A stretch of DNA of 33,613 nt from contig DATKOP010000005.1 in assembly GCA_035524595.1 (NCBI GenBank), positions 1 to 33,613 on the forward strand. The letters run 5' to 3'. Source of the DNA: CAIKZZ01 sp035524595 (lineage in GTDB: Bacteria > Pseudomonadota > Gammaproteobacteria > Steroidobacterales > Steroidobacteraceae). A model generated the notes under the pieces. It was given only the letters and a program-made list of their open reading frames with translations. It made no database searches and was not told the origin of the DNA. Made by a program: the position numbers and the translations under genes. Numbering within the stretch: the first letter of the stretch is position 1; each line of letters starts with the position of its first letter. This document shows, piece by piece, positions 26,223 through 33,613 of this stretch.

Positions 26223-26933
26223 ATGAACATGCGCAGAATGCTCGCGACGGTGACGGCCGCGCTGCTGCTCGCCGGCCTCGCGCCGGCGACGCTGCGGGCC
26301 GATGAGCACGGCGGCGAGCACGGCGGCGGCCACGGCGGCGGCCAGGTCGCGCACGGCGGCGGCGGCGGCGCGCACACGCACTACGACGCGCGCTACGCGC
26401 ACAACCAGGCCTACCCGGCGCGCGGCTACACGACCCGCGAGCTGCCGCACGGCGCCTACACGGTGCCGTACCACGGCGGCCACTACTACTACCACGGCGG
26501 CGTCTGGTACGCGCCCCACGGGCCGCGCTGGGTCGTGGTCGCGCCGCCCTTCGGCGTCTACGTGCCGTTCCTGCCGCCGTTCTACACGACGGTGTGGTTC
26601 GGCGGCATGCCCTACTACTACGCGAATGACGCATACTACGTCTGGCGCGACCAGGAGCGCGGCTACGAGGTCGTCGAGCCGCCGGGCGAGGCGAACGCGA
26701 GCACCGACCCGCCGGCGCCGGAGGATGTGTTCATGTACCCGCGCAACGGCCAGAGCGCCGACCAGCAGGCGAGCGACCGCTACGAGTGCCACCGCTGGGC
26801 CGCCGACCAGACCGGCTTCGATCCGACCCGGCAGGACGGCGGCGTCGCGAGCGGCGACGCCCCCGCGCGGCGCGCCGAGTACTTCCGCGCGATGTCGGCC
26901 TGCCTCGAAGGACGGGGCTACAGCGTCAAGTGA
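26223..26933 (+). CDS. DUF6515-like secreted protein with QTGFDP module
   Basis: The 236-residue exported protein has a signal peptide (about 1-26), a Gly/His-rich stretch (28-52) that may bind metal, and a Tyr-rich core (LPHGAYTVPYHGGHYYYHGGVWY...PPFYTTVWFGGMPYYYANDAYYVW) typical of DUF6515 envelope proteins. The C-terminal part (171-236) repeats the neighbour's module: GQSADQQASDRYECHRWAADQTGFDP...ACLEGRGYSVK with Cys189 and Cys227. It begins 15 bases after the previous gene and has a good GGAAGG site. The next gene's GTG overlaps its stop. Function is unknown; an envelope role is inferred. Confidence 0.88.
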   Translation: MNMRRMLATVTAALLLAGLAPATLRADEHGGEHGGGHGGGQVAHGGGGGAHTHYDARYAHNQAYPARGYTTRELPHGAYTVPYHGGHYYYHGGVWYAPHGPRWVVVAPPFGVYVPFLPPFYTTVWFGGMPYYYANDAYYVWRDQERGYEVVEPPGEANASTDPPAPEDVFMYPRNGQSADQQASDRYECHRWAADQTGFDPTRQDGGVASGDAPARRAEYFRAMSACLEGRGYSVK

Positions 26934-27688
26934 GGCGGACGCGCAGCCCCGACACGATCACCCGCCGTCGCCTCTGGCTGCTGATCGCGTCCGGGCTGCT
27001 GCTCGGCGGCTGCGGCACGCCGCGCTACGCGAGCGCGCCGCAGCCCGCCACCGATCTCTCCGGCCACTGGGTGCTCGATCCCGCCCAGAGCGACGACGCG
27101 GCCAGGATGATCGCCGCGATCACGCCCCAGCCGCACCCGCCGAGCGCCCGCGACCGCCAGGCCGCGACCGCGCCGCCGCCGTCGGGCGGCAGCCAGGGAC
27201 CGCAGGGCGGCCAGCACACCCGCCACGGCCACCCGGACGAGCAGGGCGCGGCGCCGGCGCCGGTCCCCGACCAGCCCCCGGCCTGGGGCCGGGTGCGTCC
27301 CGGCGACTTCATCAAGGCCTTCGCGCTGCCGCCGCCGCAGCTGACGGTCGAGCAGCAGCCGGCGCACGTGCGCATCGCCGTCGCCGACGCGCGCCGGCGC
27401 GACTTCCAGCCGGGTGACGACGAGCCGTTCAGCGTCACCGACCGCTACGGCTCGCGCAAGGTCAGCGCCGGCTGGCAGCGCGACGAGTTCGTGATCCACA
27501 GCGCCGACGGCTCGCGCCTGACCGTGGTCGAGCATTTCCGGCGGCGCGCCGACGACCACCTCGAGATGCGGGTCGAGTTCAGCGCCCAGGGCCTGAAGTC
27601 GCTGCAGGTGCACTCGCTCTACCGGCGCGCGACCACGGCCGAGCTCGAGGCGCCCTCCGAAGGCCCGCCGCCGCCGCCGCCGCACTAG
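26930..27688 (+). CDS. Putative lipoprotein, third gene of the envelope operon
   Basis: I do not recognise a named family. The 252-residue protein starts at GTG 26930, overlapping the previous stop by four bases (GTGA). An Arg-rich start precedes a hydrophobic stretch and LLGGC (Cys28), a good lipobox. The mature part opens LSGHWVLDPAQSDDAARM, a segment typical of lipocalin-like extracytoplasmic proteins, followed by a disordered His/Pro/Gly linker (about 70-115). The C-terminal half looks beta-rich (FSVTDRYGSRKVSAGWQRDEFVIHSADGSRLTV split over several strands). It ends in a Pro run. The operon suggests an outer-membrane partner for the two module proteins. Confidence 0.75.
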   Translation: MRRTRSPDTITRRRLWLLIASGLLLGGCGTPRYASAPQPATDLSGHWVLDPAQSDDAARMIAAITPQPHPPSARDRQAATAPPPSGGSQGPQGGQHTRHGHPDEQGAAPAPVPDQPPAWGRVRPGDFIKAFALPPPQLTVEQQPAHVRIAVADARRRDFQPGDDEPFSVTDRYGSRKVSAGWQRDEFVIHSADGSRLTVVEHFRRRADDHLEMRVEFSAQGLKSLQVHSLYRRATTAELEAPSEGPPPPPPH

Positions 27689-27789
27689 GCCGCGGCCGCT
27701 GCGCCGCTCGACGCGCCCGGCGCGGCCCCGGTATTCTGCAAGGCTCCGCGCCGCGCCAGGATGCGCGCGCCGACCGCGAGGATGCCGCC

Positions 27790-28170
27790 ATGACCGCCCC
27801 CGACCCGAACCGCGCGACCCACCATCGCTGGGAGGACATCCCGGCCGAGCCGCTCAAGGGCACGATCTCGCGCCGGCTCGTGACCGGCGAGCGGACCATG
27901 CTCGCGCACGTCTACCTGCGCAAGGGCGACGACGTGCCGCGCCACGCGCACGACAACGAGCAGCTGACCTACGTGCTCGAGGGCGCGCTGCAGCTCTGGC
28001 TGGGCGACAACGACGAGCGCACCGTCACGGTGCGCGCGGGCGAGGTGCTGGTGATCCCGCCGAACCTGCCGCACCGCGCGCTCGCGCTCGCCGACACGCT
28101 CGATGTCGACGTCTTCACGCCGCCGCGCGCGGACTGGCTCGCCGGCACCGACGCGTACCTGCGCCGGTAG
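27790..28170 (+). CDS. Single-domain cupin protein
   Basis: This 126-residue protein has a single cupin barrel. Metal ligands are expected at His52 and His54 (PRHAHDNEQLTYVLEG), Gln/Glu57-58 and His95 (PPNLPHRAL). The two cupin motifs are normally spaced. Small cupins of this kind bind metal and may be enzymes or sensors; the reaction is unknown. It lies four bases before the aminotransferase start and so is probably in the same operon. The ATG has a GAGG site upstream. Confidence 0.88.
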   Translation: MTAPDPNRATHHRWEDIPAEPLKGTISRRLVTGERTMLAHVYLRKGDDVPRHAHDNEQLTYVLEGALQLWLGDNDERTVTVRAGEVLVIPPNLPHRALALADTLDVDVFTPPRADWLAGTDAYLRR

Positions 28171-28174
28171 CGCC

Positions 28175-29263
28175 ATGGGCTACGAGATCGCGCCCGGCGT
28201 CGCGGCCGCGCTGCAGGCGTTCCGGGTCCCGGAGCGCCTCGGCTTCGGCCTCGTGACGGCGCCGGTGATGTACGCCGCCGACTGGGCCGAGGGCGCCTGG
28301 GGGCGCGGCCGCCTGCTGCCCTACGGGCCGATCGAGATCCTGCCCGGCGCGCGGGCGCTGCAGTACGCCGAGCTCGTGTTCGAGGGCCTGAAGGCCTACC
28401 GCGTCGGCCGGCCGCGGCCGAACCTGTTCCGGCCGCTCGACCACTGCCGGCGCCTCGCGCGCTCGGCCGAGCGCCTCGCGATGCCGCCGGTGCCGGAGCC
28501 GCTGTTCCTCGAGGCGCTGGAGGCGATGGCCGCGACGCTCGCGCCGTTCGTGCCCGACCGTTCCGGCCAGGCGCTGTACCTGCGGCCGTTCCTGTTCGGC
28601 ACCGAGAGCGGCTACCTGCTGCGCAACTCGACCACGTTCCGCTTCATGGTGATCGCGAACCCCGTGGAGGCCTACGCGAGCGGCCCGATCAAGGTCGCGA
28701 TCGAGCGCAGCGACGTGCGCGCCGCGCCCGGCGGCGTCGGCCAGGCCAAGGCCGCGGCCAACTACGCGGCGTCGCTGCGGGCCTCGAGCGCCGCGCTCGC
28801 GCGCGGCTGCACGATCGCGCTCTGGCTCGACGCCCACGAGCACCGCTACGTCCAGGAGCTGTCGGGCATGAACCTGTTCGCCGTGATCGGCGGCGAGCTG
28901 CACACGCCGGCGCTCGACGGCGCGATCCTGCCCGGCATCACCCGCGACTCGCTGATCGCGCTCGCGCGCGCGCGCGGCAGCGTGGTGCACGAGCGCGCGC
29001 TCGCCCTCGATGAGCTGCTCGGGCAGCTCGCGAGCGGCGCCTGCAGCGAGCTCTTCGCCTGCGGCACCGCGGCGATCGTCGCGCCGATCGGCGCGCTCGC
29101 GGAGCCGGACGGGCGCGAGCACGTGCCCTTGCAGGTCGACCGCGTGGCGGCGGAGCTGCGCGAGGCGCTGCTCGCGATCCAGGAGCGGCGCGCGCCGGAC
29201 CCGTTCGGCTGGACGCGCGAGGTCGCCGCGGCCGCGCCGGCGGCGCGCGCCGCCGCCGGCTGA
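28175..29263 (+). CDS. Branched-chain-type aminotransferase (class IV)
   Basis: The 362-residue enzyme matches the class-IV PLP transaminases of the branched-chain type, which interconvert valine, leucine and isoleucine with their keto acids. Landmarks are ALQYAELVFEGLKAYR, LYLRPFLFGTE, the Schiff-base Lys192 in GVGQAKAAANYAASL, YVQELSGMNLFAV (228 Glu) and SGACSELFACGTAA near the C-terminus. Length fits the larger bacterial BCAT form. The ATG is four bases after the cupin stop. The azlCD exporter genes follow, making a coherent branched-chain amino-acid unit. It may be biosynthetic or catabolic. Confidence 0.92.
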   Translation: MGYEIAPGVAAALQAFRVPERLGFGLVTAPVMYAADWAEGAWGRGRLLPYGPIEILPGARALQYAELVFEGLKAYRVGRPRPNLFRPLDHCRRLARSAERLAMPPVPEPLFLEALEAMAATLAPFVPDRSGQALYLRPFLFGTESGYLLRNSTTFRFMVIANPVEAYASGPIKVAIERSDVRAAPGGVGQAKAAANYAASLRASSAALARGCTIALWLDAHEHRYVQELSGMNLFAVIGGELHTPALDGAILPGITRDSLIALARARGSVVHERALALDELLGQLASGACSELFACGTAAIVAPIGALAEPDGREHVPLQVDRVAAELREALLAIQERRAPDPFGWTREVAAAAPAARAAAG

Positions 29264-29277
29264 CGCGTGCGCTGCCG

Positions 29278-29991
29278 GTGAACGCCGCGGCGCCAGGGAC
29301 GGGCGCGCGGGCCGCCTTCCACCGCGGCCTCGTCGACATGCTGCCGCTCGCGCCGGCGGTCGGCGCCTGGGCCGTGGTCACCGGGGTGGCGATGGCGCAG
29401 TCGGGGCTCGCGCTCGCCGACGCCGTCGGCCTGTCGCTCATTGCCTACGCGGGCTCGGCCCAGCTCGCGACGCTGCCGCTCTTGGTCGCCGGCGCGCCGA
29501 TCGCGGTCTCGGTGCTGACGGCGCTGATGGTGAACCTGCGCTTCGTGATCTACAGCGCCGCGGTCGCGCCGTCGCTGCGCGCGCTGCCGCTGCGCCGGCG
29601 GCTCGCGCTCGGCTACCTGCTCGGCGACATCAGCTTCGTCGTCTACATGCGCCACGAGGCGCGCTGGCACGAGCCGTCGGTGCGCGCCTGGTACTTCCTC
29701 GGCGTCGGCCTCGCGATGTTCGCGGTCTGGCACGTGGGTTCGCTGGTGGGGCTCCTTGCCGCGGCGGCGATCCCGCGCGCCTGGGGCCTCGACTTCGCGG
29801 GCGTGCTCGCGCTCTTGGCGCTGTGGGTGCCGGCGCTCGCCAGCCGGCCGACGCTCGCCGGCAGCCTGGTCGCCGCGGTGCTGAGCGTGGCCCTCGACCG
29901 GCTGCCGTATCGCACCGGCCTCGTGGTCGCGATCCTGGCCGGCGTCACCGCCGCGGTGGCCGCCGACCGGCGGCGCGAGCGGCGCCCGTGA
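29278..29991 (+). CDS. azlC: AzlC-type branched-chain amino acid exporter, large subunit
   Basis: The 237-residue membrane protein matches AzlC: LPLAPAVGAWAVVTGVAMAQ, the AYAGSAQLATLPLL loop and the family segment TALMVNLRFVIYSAAVAPSL. It forms several membrane helices and works with AzlD in exporting branched-chain amino acids and analogues. The start is GTG 29278, 14 bases after the aminotransferase stop, without a clear ribosome-binding site; a Met 20 codons on is an alternative. Its stop overlaps the azlD GTG by four bases. Confidence 0.93.
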   Translation: MNAAAPGTGARAAFHRGLVDMLPLAPAVGAWAVVTGVAMAQSGLALADAVGLSLIAYAGSAQLATLPLLVAGAPIAVSVLTALMVNLRFVIYSAAVAPSLRALPLRRRLALGYLLGDISFVVYMRHEARWHEPSVRAWYFLGVGLAMFAVWHVGSLVGLLAAAAIPRAWGLDFAGVLALLALWVPALASRPTLAGSLVAAVLSVALDRLPYRTGLVVAILAGVTAAVAADRRRERRP

Positions 29992-30314
29992 GCGCGACGC
30001 TCGCGCTCTGGATCGCGATCGTCGGCATCGGCCTGACCGGCGTCGTGACGCGCTGCAGCTTCCTGGTGCTCGGCGAGCGGCTGCGCCTGCCGCCGCTCGC
30101 CGAGCGCGCGCTCAAGCACGCGCCGGCGGCGGCGCTGGCCGCGATCCTCGCGCCGGCGCTGGTGCTCGCCGACGGCCACCTCGAGCTCGTCCCGGGCAAC
30201 CACCGGCTGCTCGCGGCGCTCGTCGCCGCGGTCGTGATGTGGAGGAGCCGCAGCATGCTCTGGACGATGGGCGCCGGGCTCGCCGCGTTCACGCTGCTGC
30301 GCCTCTACGCCTGA
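29988..30314 (+). CDS. azlD: AzlD-type branched-chain amino acid exporter, small subunit
   Basis: The 108-residue protein has about four membrane helices and matches the AzlD family (WIAIVGIGLTGVVTRCSFLV, then ERALKHAPAAALAAILAP). It pairs with AzlC as the export complex. The GTG overlaps the azlC stop (GTGA), so the two are translationally coupled. Confidence 0.92.
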   Translation: MSATLALWIAIVGIGLTGVVTRCSFLVLGERLRLPPLAERALKHAPAAALAAILAPALVLADGHLELVPGNHRLLAALVAAVVMWRSRSMLWTMGAGLAAFTLLRLYA

Positions 30315-30344
30315 AGGGCGGGGGCCACGCCCGGCGCACCGTCC

Positions 30345-30350
30345 TATACT
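30345..30350 (+). promoter_or_regulatory. Candidate -10 element for the Tat PLP enzyme gene
   Basis: TATACT lies 26 bases before the ATG at 30376, in the gap after azlD. It fits a -10 followed by a short leader with a strong GAGGGGGGAG ribosome-binding site. No good -35 is visible. Confidence 0.4.
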
Positions 30351-30375
30351 CGGCTGCGCCACCGAGGGGGGAGCC

Positions 30376-31716
30376 ATGCCAGTCAACAGACGGGACTTCC
30401 TGGCCGCATCCGGCTGGGCGCTGGCCGCGGGCATCGCCGATGCCGGCCCGCCCGGCGAGGCAGCGGCGGGCGCCGGCGACCTGTCGAGCTGGGCGGCCGT
30501 GCGCGCGCAGTTCAACCTGTCGCCGGAGTGGCTGCACTTCTCGCAGTTCTTCATCGTCTCGCACCCGCGGCCGGTGCGCGAGGCGATCGAGCGCTACCGC
30601 CGGCTGCTCGACGCAAGCCCGTTCGAGACCGTCGAGCACGGCATGGGCTTCGACGCGCCGCCCGCCGGCGCGAGCGCCGCGGACACGCTGCCGCTGCGCG
30701 CGCAGCGCGCGGCGGCCGAGTACATCGGCGGCCGCGCGGAGGAGGTCGCGCTCACCGACTGCACCACCACCGGCCTCGCGCTCACCTACAACGGGCTGGC
30801 ACTGAAGGCCGGCGACGAGATCCTGGCGACGAGCCACGAGCACTTCGTGCACCACGAGGCGATCCGCCTCGCCTGCGAACGCAGCGGCGCGAGCAGCCGC
30901 CGGGTGAGCCTGTACGACGCGCCGCAGACGGCGTCGGTCGACGAGATGGCCGAGCGCCTGCGGCGCGCCATCGGACCGCGCACGCGCGTCGTCGCGCTGA
31001 CGTGGGTGCACTCCTCGAGCGGCGTCAAGCTGCCCATCCAGACGCTCGCGGGCGTCGTGCGCGAGGCGAACCGCAACCGCGACGCCGCCGACCGCGCGCT
31101 GCTGGTGCTCGATGCGGTCCACGGCTTCGGCAACCAGGACCTCGATCTCGCCGCGAGCGGCGCCGACTTCGCCGCCGCCGGCACGCACAAGTGGATCTTC
31201 GCGCCGCGCGGCACCGGCATCCTGTGGGCGCCGGCGCGCAACTGGCCGCTGCTGCGGCCGACCATCCCGAGCTTCTGCGCGCCGGAGGTGTTCGCGGCCT
31301 GGGAGGACGGGCGCTCGCCGGGCGCCACGGCGCAGGCCTCGTGGGTGTCGCCGGGGGGCTTCAAGGCCTACGAGCACCAATGGGCGATGGCGGACGCGTT
31401 CCGCTTCCACCGCCAGATCGGCCGCCGGCGCATCGCCGAGCGCATCGCGGCGCTCAACACGCTGTGCAAGGACGGTCTCGCGCGCATCCCCGGGGTCACG
31501 GTGCTCACGCCGCGCGACGCGGGCCTGTCGGCCGGCATCATCTGCTTCGAGATTGCGGGACGCTCGCCGCAGGCGATCGTCGCGGGGCTGCGGGAGCGCA
31601 GGGTGGTCGCCTCGACCTCGCCCTACAGGCAGTCGGTCGCGCGACTCGCGCCGAGCCTCGTCAACGACGAGCGCGAGGTCGAGGCGGCGCTGCGCGCGGT
31701 GCGCGCGATCGCCTGA
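30376..31716 (+). CDS. Tat-exported class V-fold PLP enzyme
   Basis: The 446-residue protein is a fold-type I, class V PLP enzyme (isopenicillin-N epimerase / cysteine desulfurase-like fold). Signature residues are CTTTGLAL (phosphate side), Asp246 in LLVLDAVHG (ring nitrogen), and the Schiff-base Lys272 in GTHKWIFAPRGTG. The N-terminus NRRDFLAASG (4-13) is a Tat signal, so the folded holoenzyme is predicted to be exported. PvdN of pseudomonads is a known periplasmic PLP enzyme of this fold, acting on pyoverdine, but there is no siderophore locus here. The start has a strong GAGGGGGGAG site. The substrate is unknown. Confidence 0.92.
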   Translation: MPVNRRDFLAASGWALAAGIADAGPPGEAAAGAGDLSSWAAVRAQFNLSPEWLHFSQFFIVSHPRPVREAIERYRRLLDASPFETVEHGMGFDAPPAGASAADTLPLRAQRAAAEYIGGRAEEVALTDCTTTGLALTYNGLALKAGDEILATSHEHFVHHEAIRLACERSGASSRRVSLYDAPQTASVDEMAERLRRAIGPRTRVVALTWVHSSSGVKLPIQTLAGVVREANRNRDAADRALLVLDAVHGFGNQDLDLAASGADFAAAGTHKWIFAPRGTGILWAPARNWPLLRPTIPSFCAPEVFAAWEDGRSPGATAQASWVSPGGFKAYEHQWAMADAFRFHRQIGRRRIAERIAALNTLCKDGLARIPGVTVLTPRDAGLSAGIICFEIAGRSPQAIVAGLRERRVVASTSPYRQSVARLAPSLVNDEREVEAALRAVRAIA

Positions 31717-31740
31717 CGCGCGACGCGGGCCCCTGAACGC

Positions 31741-31767
31741 GAAGGGCCGCGCCTGGCGCGGCCCTTC
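31741..31767. terminator. Strong hairpin between convergent genes
   Basis: GAAGGGCCGCG (31741-31751) pairs perfectly with CGCGGCCCTTC (31757-31767); a further C-G pair leaves a three-base loop. It lies in the 90-base gap between the Tat PLP enzyme and rpoD, which converge. The A/T-containing outer ends (GAA...TTC) suit a bidirectional intrinsic terminator, although no long T-tract follows. Confidence 0.75.
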
Positions 31768-31806
31768 GGCACCCGTGACGGCGCGCGGCGCGCCGCCGCA
31801 GCGGCC

Positions 31807-33613
<1,807 letters not shown>

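Overview
The window is very GC-rich chromosomal DNA from a proteobacterium, most likely a gammaproteobacterium. The clearest taxonomic marker is a proteobacterial-type housekeeping sigma factor (rpoD) running off the right edge. A subtilase with a GlyGly-CTERM-like tail, several Tat substrates and predicted lipoproteins also fit. I cannot name the genus. Nearly all genes have the same extreme GC and third-position bias. The exception is the left 2.6 kb, which looks acquired.

Left island (1-2600). The first 64 bases are the start of an IS481-type transposase on the minus strand that runs off the edge, followed by repeated end sequences. A hipB-hipA toxin-antitoxin pair comes next. Its AT-rich control region holds four copies of a TGCTTT-N2-AAAGCA palindrome, the last ending one base before the hipB start codon. 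Downstream lies an array of GGCGAAACCGGCCAA repeats that resembles an insertion-sequence end.

Envelope block (2601-11880). An M48 metallopeptidase is translationally coupled to a secreted protein made of two copies of an unrecognised domain. Then come a small HELRH protein, an L,D-transpeptidase with a second degenerate catalytic-domain copy, a DUF3300-DUF2950 operon and a large Ig-like plus beta-propeller lipoprotein.

Metabolic block (12033-22847). This holds an acyl-CoA ligase and a divergent alpha/beta hydrolase. A minus-strand run follows: small membrane protein, LysR regulator, IorA-type 2Fe-2S subunit, IorB-type molybdopterin subunit and class-III aminotransferase. A TTCAG-N5-CTGAA site lies upstream of this run. 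A methyltransferase and an MsbA-like ABC exporter complete the block.

Right part (22970-33613). A secreted S8 protease faces a three-gene envelope operon. Two of its products share a Cys-containing module (DRYECHxWA...QTGFDP...ACLEGRGYSV). Next is a cupin, a branched-chain-type aminotransferase and azlC-azlD, which looks like a branched-chain amino-acid unit. A Tat-exported PLP enzyme and rpoD then converge on a strong hairpin. No rRNA, tRNA or CRISPR array was seen. The items most worth follow-up are the hip operator array, the M48/tandem-domain operon, the duplicated YkuD protein, the shared-module envelope operon, the putative LysR site with its small membrane protein, and the periplasmic PLP enzyme.
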